Of a stretch of 64,000 nucleotides of DNA, positions 43,763 to 52,586 are shown piece by piece. The position numbers and the translations under genes are program-made. The notes beneath the pieces are model-generated. The model was not told the DNA's origin. It ran no database searches and worked only from the letters and a program-made list of their open reading frames with translations. Within the stretch, counting starts at the first letter, position 1; each line of letters opens with the position of its first letter. The stretch is from Prolixibacter bellariivorans ATCC BAA-1284 (lineage in GTDB: Bacteria > Bacteroidota > Bacteroidia > Bacteroidales > Prolixibacteraceae): assembly GCF_000621705.1 (NCBI RefSeq), contig NZ_JHXO01000005.1, positions 434,001 through 498,000 of the forward strand. The letters run 5' to 3'.

Positions 43763-46700
43763 ATGAAGAAAATTTTTTTGGCTTTGGTGGTGTGGCTTGC
43801 ACTTATCAGTAGTGCATATCCCCAGCACACGGTTACAGGAACAGTTGTTTCCGAGTCCGACGGTCAGCCTATTCCCGGGGTATCTATCGTTGAGAAAGGA
43901 GTAAACAATGGTACCGTTACGGATACCAATGGCAATTACTCCATTGCTGTTCAATCGGGAAATGCTGTTCTTGTATATTCATTTGTGTGGATGGAAAATA
44001 AAGAGGTCCCTGTAGATGGTCGTTCGAAAATTAATATCTCGATGATAACCAAAGGGGTAGATGTCGATGACGTTGTGACTACAGCCCTGGGGATTCCCCG
44101 TGAAAAGAAATCACTGGGATATGCTGTTGCTGGGGTCGGTAGCAATTATTTTTCCATTATAAAAGAAACCAATCCAGTCAACTCATTGGCAGGTCGGATT
44201 GCCGGAGTGAGTATCACCCCTGGCTCATTTGGGCCAGGCAGTAATTCCTGTGTGATTATTCGAGGGCGTAGTTCACTGACAGGTAGTAATGAACCGCTCT
44301 ATGTTGTCGATGGTATACCCATGGATCAGAGTAGTGTATTTTCTCTGGTGGATTACGGTTCTGGTATGGCTGACATTAATCCGGATGATATCGCGTCAAT
44401 ATCAGTATTGAAGGGACCAAATGCTGCAGCACTTTACGGTTCGCGGGCTGCCAACGGGGTCATTATGATTACAACTAAGCAAGGTTCGGCTCGGAAAGGT
44501 ATTGGTGTGACTTTCTCATCGAATACCACTTTTGAAAATCCGATGTTGCTTCCTGATTATCAGAATGAATATGGTCAGGGAACACATGGGGTGATTCCTT
44601 CGACTGTTGATTTATTGAAACAGAGCGGAGGTTCATGGGGACCCAAAATGGATGGTTCCAGCCAGCTGTATTATACCGGTGAAAATCATCCTTACAGTCC
44701 ACAACCGGATAATGTTAAAGATTTTTTTGATACGGGTTCAACTTTTATTAACACATTGGCCCTGACTGGTGGACGTGAAAAAGTCAAGATGCGCTTTTCA
44801 TTTACTAATACTAGTAAAAATCTGACCATTCCTAATTCCCGGGTTGATAAGAATTATTTTAACCTAAGAAGTTCTGCAAGACTAACAAACAAATTGACTA
44901 TTGATGCGCGAGCTACCTATTTGGAACAATATGATAAAAACTTTCAGGGATCAGGACCAGAAGGATTGATGTCCTCCTTATTCAATATCCCAAGAAATGT
45001 TGATATCAATGATTATAAAAATTATCAGGAGCCTACAACGTTTAGCTCGGTAGGAGCTACTACTCAAAATTCAAATCCATATTGGACGACTTTTCATGAT
45101 CGTTATGATGCTAGGAAGGATCGTTTCTTAGGATTTGTCAAAGTACGGTATGATATAGCTAGTTGGTTGTCTGCTTATGCCCGTATCGGTACTGATGCAA
45201 CAAATATGAATATTGAAACGGTCAACCAGTATGGAAATTGGAATTATCCAACGGGAAAATTTAATTATCTTGAAAGTCAAATACAGGAGACGAATGCAGA
45301 CTTTCTCTTTCTGGCGAAGAAGGGATTGACTCCAAGGATTAGCCTGAGTGCAGCTATAGGTGGAAATGCTATGCAACAGAGTTTTCGAGGGCACGAAATC
45401 AGTGGTGAGGACTTCCTTGTCCCGGAAGCTGCTCCTTTCTTGAGTGCATCTGTTTTGCATCCAGGTTTCTATCCTCTGGAGAAAAAGAAAATCAATTCAC
45501 TATACGGAACCGCTAGTCTTTCATTTAATTATTGGTTATATCTTGATGTTTCAGCACGTAATGACTGGTCATCGACTCTTCCGGAAAACGGCTGGTCCTA
45601 TCTATATCCGGCGATTAGTACCTCCATATTGCTAAATAACTTATTGGAGTTGAAAAATTCTATCATGAATTACTCAAAAGTTCGGTTAAGTTGGGCGAAA
45701 ACCGGTAATGCTACACCTCCTTTTCAGTTATATAATACTTATGGGGCTTCAGGGATTAGTGGATCTTATTTAGGTGAGATAACCATGTCGCGCGATTCTA
45801 TCAAGATGAATCCCAGCCTGAAGCCGGAACAGGTTAGTTCTCTGGAGGTGGGTTGTGAACTTCATTTTTTTGATAATCGTTTGTATACAGATGTGTCATA
45901 TTATGATATGAAGTCGAAGAATTTGTCTCTGGATGTACCCGTATCTCCATCCACTGGTTATAAATTAATGAGAGAGAATACGGGAGAAATTAGGAATCGA
46001 GGGGTTGAGGTGACGCTGGGAGCAGTCCCGGTTCGTAATAGGAAATTGACCTGGGATATTGCGATGAATTTTGCCATGAATAAAAACAAGGTGAGTCAAC
46101 TCGCTCCGGGTGTCGATCGTTATGTTTTTTCAGAGGCCGATAATGGTGATGTTATCGTAGCAGCTACTGTTGGCGGTGGGATAGGAGATATATATGGAAC
46201 TACAATGTCGAGGACAGATGACGGTCGGCTTATTGTGAATGCAGATGGTTTGCCGCAGGTAAGCAACAAAAAAATATACTTGGGAAGTTATCAGCCCAAA
46301 TGGACAGGAGGTGTATCAAATACTTTTACTTATAGAAACTTCCGATTAGATTTGTTGATTGATGGGTGTTACGGTGGCAAAGTATATTCTGGTTTGGATG
46401 CCCAAATGGATGCAGCAGGTACTAGCAAACGCACCTTGCAATATCGTGACGGAGGCGTGGTAGTTGATGGAGTTGTTAATACCGGAACAGTTGAAAACCC
46501 AATCTGGGAAACTAATAGCCTGCCTATTTCTGCTCAGCAATATTGGGGAACAGTAAGTGGAATTGCATCAGAATATGTATATGATAGGACCAATATTCGT
46601 TTACGCGAATTTTCGTTGATTTGGAATGTTCCTGTTAATATGTTAAATAACTCATTGGTCAAAGGAGCTTCGCTTGGGTTAATTGGGCGAAATCTTTTCT

Positions 46701-46831
46701 TCCTTTATAAAAAGATAGATAACTTTGATCCGGAATCAATTTATACTTCGTCATCTTGTTCGCAAGGTGTTGTTTTCTATCCATTACCAACAACCCGTAG
46801 TCTGGGGGTTTACCTAAATCTGAAGTTTTAA
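43763..46831 (+). CDS. SusC/RagA-family TonB-linked outer-membrane transporter (third pair)
   Basis: A 1022-residue SusC homologue with a signal peptide ending at AYPQ-H. The carboxypeptidase-regulatory domain (VTGTVVSESDGQPIPGVSI) is followed by the variant TonB region VVTTALGIPREKKSLGYAV, which marks a SusC subgroup found with SusD_2 partners. The plug (IIRGRSSLTGSNEPLYVVDGIP) and barrel (ending RSLGVYLNLKF) are complete. There is no STN domain. The DNA looks more AT-rich than the flanking core genes. The SusD partner starts 19 bases later; no hydrolase or peptidase accompanies the pair. Cargo unknown. Confidence 0.95.
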   Translation: MKKIFLALVVWLALISSAYPQHTVTGTVVSESDGQPIPGVSIVEKGVNNGTVTDTNGNYSIAVQSGNAVLVYSFVWMENKEVPVDGRSKINISMITKGVDVDDVVTTALGIPREKKSLGYAVAGVGSNYFSIIKETNPVNSLAGRIAGVSITPGSFGPGSNSCVIIRGRSSLTGSNEPLYVVDGIPMDQSSVFSLVDYGSGMADINPDDIASISVLKGPNAAALYGSRAANGVIMITTKQGSARKGIGVTFSSNTTFENPMLLPDYQNEYGQGTHGVIPSTVDLLKQSGGSWGPKMDGSSQLYYTGENHPYSPQPDNVKDFFDTGSTFINTLALTGGREKVKMRFSFTNTSKNLTIPNSRVDKNYFNLRSSARLTNKLTIDARATYLEQYDKNFQGSGPEGLMSSLFNIPRNVDINDYKNYQEPTTFSSVGATTQNSNPYWTTFHDRYDARKDRFLGFVKVRYDIASWLSAYARIGTDATNMNIETVNQYGNWNYPTGKFNYLESQIQETNADFLFLAKKGLTPRISLSAAIGGNAMQQSFRGHEISGEDFLVPEAAPFLSASVLHPGFYPLEKKKINSLYGTASLSFNYWLYLDVSARNDWSSTLPENGWSYLYPAISTSILLNNLLELKNSIMNYSKVRLSWAKTGNATPPFQLYNTYGASGISGSYLGEITMSRDSIKMNPSLKPEQVSSLEVGCELHFFDNRLYTDVSYYDMKSKNLSLDVPVSPSTGYKLMRENTGEIRNRGVEVTLGAVPVRNRKLTWDIAMNFAMNKNKVSQLAPGVDRYVFSEADNGDVIVAATVGGGIGDIYGTTMSRTDDGRLIVNADGLPQVSNKKIYLGSYQPKWTGGVSNTFTYRNFRLDLLIDGCYGGKVYSGLDAQMDAAGTSKRTLQYRDGGVVVDGVVNTGTVENPIWETNSLPISAQQYWGTVSGIASEYVYDRTNIRLREFSLIWNVPVNMLNNSLVKGASLGLIGRNLFFLYKKIDNFDPESIYTSSSCSQGVVFYPLPTTRSLGVYLNLKF

Positions 46832-46850
46832 TTACTAATGACTGAAAGTT

Positions 46851-48560
46851 ATGAATTTAATTAGATTTCTTGTACTTATTGTTATGGCTCTGTCGTTGAC
46901 TTGTTGCACTTCAGATTTTGTTGATATCAATAAGAATCCCAATGCAGTACAGGAAACGCAGGTCTATGCACGTTATATTTTGACTAATGCACAAGTTAGA
47001 CTCTTTGCTCCTGGTTTTAATTCATATCAGGAAGCTCTTTTGGCGAATGCCGATCGGTATTCTGGCATGTTTTGCTATGGGGCTTCGGACTGCAAGTGGT
47101 CTGATGGATTTGGATATACGTTTGATGTCGGTTATACGAATGCAGTCTGGGACTATTTTGAGGGGTGTACAAGTACCATCGATACCTATCTGAAACTTAC
47201 TGAGGCGGGAGGAAGAAGGGAAAATCCGCTCGCTTATGCGACAGCACTAGTTATGAAGAGTTTGTTTTATCAGAGATTTACAGATACCTTTGGTGAGATA
47301 CCCTATTCGGAGGCTAGGAATACCCAAATTCTCTATCCTAAATTTGATTCTCAGCTAGACATTTACAAAGGAATTATCAATGATCTGGATACCGCCATGA
47401 CGCTGATAGGAGATACTGCGGTTACAGGGAGTGGATTCGAAGATTTGGGCTCAAATGACTTATTCTATGGAGGAGACCTTCGTAAATGGAAAAAGTTAGC
47501 CAACACACTGAAATTGAAAGTGGCCTTACGTGCCCGTGGTGCATCCGGTGCTTCATTTGTTGACCAAGCTATTAAAGAAGCATTGGCAGATCCATTGCTT
47601 ACTAGTGCGACAGATAACGTATTGCTTCCTAAAGACAACGTAATTAGCCAGTGGAGCAGTGCCTGCTATGGTGATGTATGGAATAATCTTGGTATCGGTT
47701 CAGGCTGGGCAGTTAGTCAATCTTTGATAGACCTGTTACAAAAAAATGATGACCCACGTTTGTCGAAATATGCTCAACCGGCAGCTGGTGGCGATAGCCT
47801 TGTTATTCCACATCCTGAATCTGACGATGCGGACATGTATCAAAAGCGTAAGGATTTTATTCTTAGTGTATTTGATGATGTCGGTATTACCTATACCGAA
47901 CGAATCAATGACAAAAGTGAGACCGTCATTTCGATGGACAAGAATAAATATTATATTGGTCAACCTGTTCGTTTTAATGGTTCTATGCGCGATTATGCTC
48001 GAACCGAGTTTTTCAGTACACCATCTCAATATATCATTCAGGCGAAGAACGAGGGACAACCCATTGCTCCTGAGATTGTGTTGACAACAGCTGAATCGTA
48101 TTTCATGCAGGCACAGGCTGCTTTGGATGGATATGGTTCCGGCGATGCCAATACGCTTTATCGCGAAGGTTTAAAACAAGCGTTGCTGTTGTGGAATAAC
48201 GGAATTGGAATGAATAAAGATGATTATCTAGCTGCAGTAGATGATTTTATGGCAAATTCTCCAATGGCCAATCTGGATGGCACCAACGATATGCAAAAAA
48301 TTGCCGAACAGCGTTGGTTAGCTAATTATACCGAAGGTTTTGAAGCGTGGGCCGTTGTCCGTAAACTGGGATATCCTGTTTCACTTGCACAGGGTGTGCA
48401 GGATGCGGATATTTTCTCTATGGGTGACTTAGACGGTGCTTACCCGCAACGTATGCGGTATGGTTCCAGCCCGTACAGTACAAACAACGACAATCTGCAG
48501 AAAGCAATTGCTGATCAGGGACCAGATGTTCAGGCCACGAAATTGTGGTGGGCAAAATAA
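46851..48560 (+). CDS. SusD/RagB-family (SusD_2 type) outer-membrane lipoprotein
   Basis: A 569-residue SusD-like lipoprotein of the SusD_2 group. The lipobox LSLTCC (Cys18 or 19) precedes the diagnostic FVDINKNPNAVQE start. Further typical segments are ALVMKSLFYQRFTDTFGEIPYSEA, LRKWKKLANTLKLKVALRAR and QRWLANYTEGFEAWAVVRKLGYP. It binds cargo for the adjacent SusC. A double hairpin follows at 48612-48678. The group is found with SusC proteins whose cargo is often not a known glycan. Confidence 0.94.
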   Translation: MNLIRFLVLIVMALSLTCCTSDFVDINKNPNAVQETQVYARYILTNAQVRLFAPGFNSYQEALLANADRYSGMFCYGASDCKWSDGFGYTFDVGYTNAVWDYFEGCTSTIDTYLKLTEAGGRRENPLAYATALVMKSLFYQRFTDTFGEIPYSEARNTQILYPKFDSQLDIYKGIINDLDTAMTLIGDTAVTGSGFEDLGSNDLFYGGDLRKWKKLANTLKLKVALRARGASGASFVDQAIKEALADPLLTSATDNVLLPKDNVISQWSSACYGDVWNNLGIGSGWAVSQSLIDLLQKNDDPRLSKYAQPAAGGDSLVIPHPESDDADMYQKRKDFILSVFDDVGITYTERINDKSETVISMDKNKYYIGQPVRFNGSMRDYARTEFFSTPSQYIIQAKNEGQPIAPEIVLTTAESYFMQAQAALDGYGSGDANTLYREGLKQALLLWNNGIGMNKDDYLAAVDDFMANSPMANLDGTNDMQKIAEQRWLANYTEGFEAWAVVRKLGYPVSLAQGVQDADIFSMGDLDGAYPQRMRYGSSPYSTNNDNLQKAIADQGPDVQATKLWWAK

Positions 48561-48611
48561 ACCTAACTTGACCTTTCACTCAGTATCTCAGATACTGGTA
48601 GTTTAGATTGT

Positions 48612-48678
48612 CGAGGGGGCTTCGGCTCCCTCGCTTTAACCATATTAAAAGCGGGATCCTTCAAGGTCCCGCTTTTTG
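48612..48678. terminator. Double terminator between convergent units
   Basis: First hairpin CGAGGGGGC-TTCG-GCTCCCTCG at 48612-48633. The second is AAAGCGGGA, ten-base loop, TCCCGCTTT, then T-run (48649-48678). The second is symmetric and can stop both the susD transcript and the DUF4251 gene arriving from the other side. Confidence 0.85.
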
Positions 48679-48698
48679 TATTTCTCTTCATCATTTTA

Positions 48699-49277
48699 TT
48701 AGAAATCCATTCCACTGCGGTAGGTAGTAGACTGGTCGAGCGGAACTAACTGGCCGGCAAAACGAAGTCTGGCACTGGTCGTCGCGGCATTGACTTCTGC
48801 ATCAGCGAAGTTGTTTCCCTTATTCAACCGAACTGTTATATCAGCCGTTAAGGCGTTCCCAATAACTGACATCTGGTAGGTGATATTACCATTCTTGTCT
48901 TCTGTCATTTTAATCTGGGTCGGCTTTCCTTTCAGCGTGATTCCACCCAGTCCATTGGGACCTGTGTAGCCGTTGAATGCCAATTGCATGTAAGCAGTGT
49001 TGTTTTCCAGCGATACAAAATTGGTTTGGTCGCTTACATTGATTAACCGGCCCCATTTGGTGTAGAGACGATTGGCTTCCAATACCCAGTCACCGTTTTC
49101 GAGCGCCTGTTTGGCTTGTTCGAATTGAGCCATATCGGCTGCTGTCCGTTGTTTTTTCCTCATTGCTCTTTTCTCCTGGCGCGTCATCATCGGGTCGGAG
49201 TTTTGTGCATGTACCTGTGTGACAGTGCCCAGTCCAAGCAGGACACCCATCACCATTATGACTAATTTTGTTTTCAT
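48699..49277 (-). CDS. DUF4251 exported protein, copy 1
   Basis: A 192-residue protein of the DUF4251 family. A signal peptide (TVTQVHAQ-N) precedes a basic helical stretch (TRQEKRAMRKKQRTAADM) and a beta domain with TYMQLAFNGYTGPNGLGG-like and GITLKGKPTQIKM motifs and an RLRFAGQLVP end. The family is common in Bacteroidota and has no known function. It is a tandem paralogue of the gene at 49704, and both have the same upstream block (CAAAACTTA-x-ACCATGATT). No operon partner other than the paralogue. Confidence 0.82.
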   Translation of the reverse strand: MKTKLVIMVMGVLLGLGTVTQVHAQNSDPMMTRQEKRAMRKKQRTAADMAQFEQAKQALENGDWVLEANRLYTKWGRLINVSDQTNFVSLENNTAYMQLAFNGYTGPNGLGGITLKGKPTQIKMTEDKNGNITYQMSVIGNALTADITVRLNKGNNFADAEVNAATTSARLRFAGQLVPLDQSTTYRSGMDF

Positions 49278-49344
49278 GACGTTAATTTTTTATGTTATAC
49301 AATTCTTTTGTTTTTCTGCTTTATGAACTTCACTTTTTCTATTG

Positions 49345-49363
49345 CAAAACTTAGACCATGATT
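49345..49363 (-). promoter_or_regulatory. Conserved promoter block of DUF4251 copy 1
   Basis: Plus strand CAAAACTTAGACCATGATT; on the minus strand this gives TAAGTTTTG, close to TAnnTTTG. It matches 50376-50394 at 18 of 19 positions and lies about 70 bases before the gene start in both cases. Confidence 0.5.
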
Positions 49364-49658
49364 TGTATATTTCTATTGATGAGAGGAATATAAAATTGGT
49401 GCATGTGTTTTGACTTGGCAGTGTTTTCGGTCGATTCACGGCTTTTTGTGAACAAGATGTCAGTTGTTGTGATTAATAATTTTTAACGATAGGATGTCGA
49501 TGATTAGGACTTTTTATCAATTACTGCCGGAAGAAGTGTCGGATCCTGCAAAGCACTCTTATAACTGAGGTTGTCTATCGTCAATCGGTTTCTGGCGTGG
49601 TAGTCATAATTGGATGTTTACAATCGAAGAGGTAAGGTTTCTGCTTTTCAGTCAAAAT

Positions 49659-49684
49659 AAAAGCGGGGTTCTTCGCCTCGCTTT
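49659..49684 (-). terminator. Terminator after DUF4251 copy 2
   Basis: On the minus strand AAAGCGAGG, short loop, CCCGCTTT, then TTATTTTG. It lies about 20 bases after the stop of the gene at 49704. Confidence 0.7.
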
Positions 49685-49703
49685 CATTTCTTTTTATTCA
49701 TGC

Positions 49704-50294
49704 CTAGAAATCCATTCCACTCCGGTAAACTGTCGAATCGCTTGCTGGTACGAGTTGTCCGGCAAACTGAAGCCGGGCACCATTGGTAATTGCATTTACC
49801 TGGGCGCTCGCATAATTGTCCCCATTCCCTAGGCGGACGATGATATCAGCAGTCAGTGCATTGCCAATTACAGACATTTGGTAGTATACGTCGCCATTTT
49901 TATCGGTACTCATTTTGATTTGGGTAGGCTTGCCTTTCAGTGTGATTCCTCCCATTCCATTTGGTCCGTTATGTCCGGCAAAGGCTAATTGCATATAAGC
50001 TGTACCATTTTGTAGTTCGACAAAATTTGTGTTACTATCAACAGGTATGGTGTTTCCCCATTTGGTAATTAACCGATTGGATTCCAGTACCCAGTTGCCA
50101 TCTTTTAATGCTGCTTTTGCACTTTGAAACATATACTGGTCAGCGGCAATTCGTTCTTTCTTCCGCAGTTCTCTTCTTGCTTTCCGCGACAGGTTCTTTT
50201 CAACGTTTGTGTGTGTATCCTGTGCATAGCTTTGTGTCATGGCTCCAAATCCGAGCATGATACTCATCATCATAATAATTACTTTTGTTTTCAT
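49704..50294 (-). CDS. DUF4251 exported protein, copy 2
   Basis: A 196-residue paralogue of the 48699 gene. The two proteins are nearly identical in KGKPTQIKM, YQMSVIGNALTADI, RLxFAGQLVP and the end YRSGMDF. They differ most in the linker after the signal peptide (here AQDTHTNVEKNLSRKARREL). The signal peptide ends at SYAQ-D. The duplication included the promoter region. Function unknown. Both copies look intact, so neither is a decaying gene. Confidence 0.82.
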   Translation of the reverse strand: MKTKVIIMMMSIMLGFGAMTQSYAQDTHTNVEKNLSRKARRELRKKERIAADQYMFQSAKAALKDGNWVLESNRLITKWGNTIPVDSNTNFVELQNGTAYMQLAFAGHNGPNGMGGITLKGKPTQIKMSTDKNGDVYYQMSVIGNALTADIIVRLGNGDNYASAQVNAITNGARLQFAGQLVPASDSTVYRSGMDF

Positions 50295-50629
50295 GACGTC
50301 AAATTTTTATGTAAGACAATCCTGTTGTTTCTTTTCTCTGAAATAGTATTCAGTATTTGTTGCTTACAATTCATACAAAACTTACACCATGATTGCTTGT
50401 CATTTTCGTGAAAATAAGCCGGTAGTCTTAGTTTTTTATATGTAATGAATTGTTTATGATTGTTTTAGGCCTGGGTATTGGGCTTCGGGTTGGTAGAGAG
50501 AGGATTAATAAATTTTAACCGTTTCCTAATTTTTCGGTCGGATTTTTTTAACGTTCTTTAGCCAACTGGAAAAATTGTCACATTTTCAGCAAACTGTTAA
50601 ATTGTTACCACTCCGGTAACCGTATAAAA
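50295..50629. other. Divergent gap between DUF4251 copy 2 and PAP2 gene
   Basis: A 335-base gap with the DUF4251 promoter block on the left. At its right edge there is an inverted repeat GTTACC-ACTCC-GGTAAC (50604-50620) ten bases before the PAP2 start, which could be an operator or a leader hairpin. Confidence 0.45.
50376..50394 (-). promoter_or_regulatory. Conserved promoter block of DUF4251 copy 2
   Basis: CAAAACTTACACCATGATT on the plus strand, one mismatch from the block at 49345-49363. It supports a shared promoter kept since the duplication. Confidence 0.5.
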
Positions 50630-51517
50630 ATGAAATATATGAATATGGCTAATCGATTTTTGTTGTTTGTTTTTCTGATGATGGTGATGATGGGAAATGT
50701 CCGTGCAGCAACGGAATTTCACATGCAAAAGGGGGAGGGTAGCAAAATTACAACTGAGAATGTTGGTGTATCTGCAAAAACCAATTCCTTGTTGACAACG
50801 CAAACCGATGTTTATGATTACTGGCAGGAGAAGATGCAAAAAGACAGTCTTCAGCAGGAGTCCGGAAATAAAACTTGTCCTGTCTTTGTTCGAAAAGCCA
50901 TTCTTCCTGCCGGATTAATAGCGGCAGGATTGATTACTATGGCTGTTCCAAGTCATACCGCATTAAGTAAATACACCATTCATGAAACCATGCATGGATG
51001 GAATCCCGATTTTCATACCACCGCTGATAACTATCTGCAGTTTGCACCGGCTGTTGTAACCTTGGGATTGGGTGCTGCGGGCGTAAAAGGACGTAACGAT
51101 TTGCTGAATCAAAGCCTGATTTTAGCCAAGGCTGAATTATTGATGTCCATGGTGGTATATGGTATCAAACATGTGTCCCGGGTAGAGCGTCCTTATGGAG
51201 GAGTATTCACGTCCTTCCCGTCAGGTCATACTGCGCAGGCATTTCTTTCTGCCACTTTCCTGGCCAAAGAATACGGTCATATTTCCCCGTGGATTAGTGT
51301 GGGAGGTTATGTTACCGCTACCGGTGTTGGCGTCCTGCGCATGATGAACAACAAACACTGGATTTCGGATGTACTGGCCGGGGCTGGTATCGGAATTCTA
51401 TCGGTGGAGTTTGTATATCTCACACATCAACACCGCTGGGGAAAGAAAAGTAACCTGGTGTTTGCTCCGGCGATGTATCACAAAGGCGGCGGTGTTTCGC
51501 TTGCTTATACATTTTAA
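50630..51517 (+). CDS. PAP2-family phosphatase (membrane lipid phosphatase type)
   Basis: A 295-residue protein with a signal or anchor at the N-terminus (FLLFVFLMMVMMGNVRAA). The three PAP2 motifs are complete: K180-x6-R187-P188, P197-S-G-H200, and R237-x5-H243-x3-D247. Such enzymes remove phosphate from undecaprenyl pyrophosphate, phosphatidic acid or lipid A. Here the substrate is unknown. The helices around the motifs are membrane-like (ILPAGLIAAGLITMAV, ILAKAELLMSMVVYGI). It stands before two outer-membrane barrel genes on the same strand, with a 311-base gap, so co-transcription is doubtful. Confidence 0.9.
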   Translation: MKYMNMANRFLLFVFLMMVMMGNVRAATEFHMQKGEGSKITTENVGVSAKTNSLLTTQTDVYDYWQEKMQKDSLQQESGNKTCPVFVRKAILPAGLIAAGLITMAVPSHTALSKYTIHETMHGWNPDFHTTADNYLQFAPAVVTLGLGAAGVKGRNDLLNQSLILAKAELLMSMVVYGIKHVSRVERPYGGVFTSFPSGHTAQAFLSATFLAKEYGHISPWISVGGYVTATGVGVLRMMNNKHWISDVLAGAGIGILSVEFVYLTHQHRWGKKSNLVFAPAMYHKGGGVSLAYTF

Positions 51518-51828
51518 AGAGATTCGGGAAAGCAAATCTCTGCTTCGTTGATCAACAATTTTTTAATACAATCAAAAGAAAATACATCATTGGCTCTTTT
51601 TCTCAGGTTTCGAAATTGAATCTGAGCTGAAGTGGATAGTTATTGATGTGCCAATTTTTGAAAATAGGGGATGCGAAGGATGATGAAAGCTGACTTCGGC
51701 ATTCGTTTGCTGTGATTGAACTTACTTTTTTCCTGATTTTTTATATTGATAGCCTACGAAACTGAATCAGATGACCTTAACTGAGGCAGCTTGTAAATGC
51801 ATGTGTATTAACGGTTAATGTTCTGATA
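51518..51828. other. Gene-free gap
   Basis: A 311-base gap between the PAP2 and barrel genes. No open frame, repeat or hairpin of note was seen. Confidence 0.4.
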
Positions 51829-52539
51829 ATGATTTCAAAGAAAATGTTGGCGGCTTCTGTCGTCATCTATCTCCTGACAATCTCGACTGGATTTTGTCAG
51901 TTGAGCGTTAGTGTGGGGTATGGTCTTCAGTGTCCTGGCCGACAGGATTTAAAATTCAGGTACTATGAGAATGGTGTCCTGGTTAAAAACCTGAAAACCT
52001 CGAAAGCAATTTCCTCATGGTCGCCTGTGAACAACCTGGATTTGACCTATTGGCACAAGAAGATTGGGTTTGCCGTCAGTTACGTTTACTGGAAGAATGA
52101 TGGTAAGGGTATTAAATTCCTTTCATCCGAGATTCCCCCCTTTAAACATATGGAGCAGGCGCGCAATCTGTTTTTGCTGGATTTCCTTCATAAGACGGGT
52201 ATTCCTTTCATACAAAAAACGAAAGACAATAGTGAGTCGTTATACGGCTATTGGGGCGTTGGCGTCGGTGTCGGTATTACAGAAACCACACCCGGTTTGG
52301 AAAAAAGTATCAAACCGGCCATGCAGTTACTGTATGGGGTCAACTACAAACTCTACAAGCGGTTGAGTCTTTTTGCCGAAGCAAGGTATTTGCTGGCTCA
52401 CGATGCCGATAATGCTCCTCCTTTAACTTTTACAGGATGGAAAGTTGACACCTCAGGGCATCCATTTCCGCTCAGGCCACATCCGCATCTCGATACCCGG
52501 TTTTATGACCTCCAGGTCGGTTTGAGATTCCGCTTATAA
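51829..52539 (+). CDS. Predicted outer-membrane beta-barrel protein
   Basis: A 236-residue protein with a signal peptide (LLTISTGFCQ-L). The mature part alternates hydrophobic and polar residues in strands such as LSVSVGYGLQ, IGFAVSYVYW, YGYWGVGVGVGIT, YKLYKRLSLFAEARYLL, and ends in an aromatic C-terminus (YDLQVGLRFRL) as outer-membrane barrels do. No named family is recognised. It is 47 bases upstream of another barrel protein and probably in one operon with it. Role unknown. Confidence 0.6.
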   Translation: MISKKMLAASVVIYLLTISTGFCQLSVSVGYGLQCPGRQDLKFRYYENGVLVKNLKTSKAISSWSPVNNLDLTYWHKKIGFAVSYVYWKNDGKGIKFLSSEIPPFKHMEQARNLFLLDFLHKTGIPFIQKTKDNSESLYGYWGVGVGVGITETTPGLEKSIKPAMQLLYGVNYKLYKRLSLFAEARYLLAHDADNAPPLTFTGWKVDTSGHPFPLRPHPHLDTRFYDLQVGLRFRL

Positions 52540-52586
52540 AAACAATCTGTCACACAAATCAAGTTTATTTTTCACAGGTTCTTACA

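Larger units (their letters stand above)
49278..49703. other. Gap between the DUF4251 paralogues
   Basis: A 426-base gap holding the promoter block of copy 1 (49345-49363) and the terminator of copy 2 (49659-49684). The middle holds nothing recognised. Confidence 0.5.
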
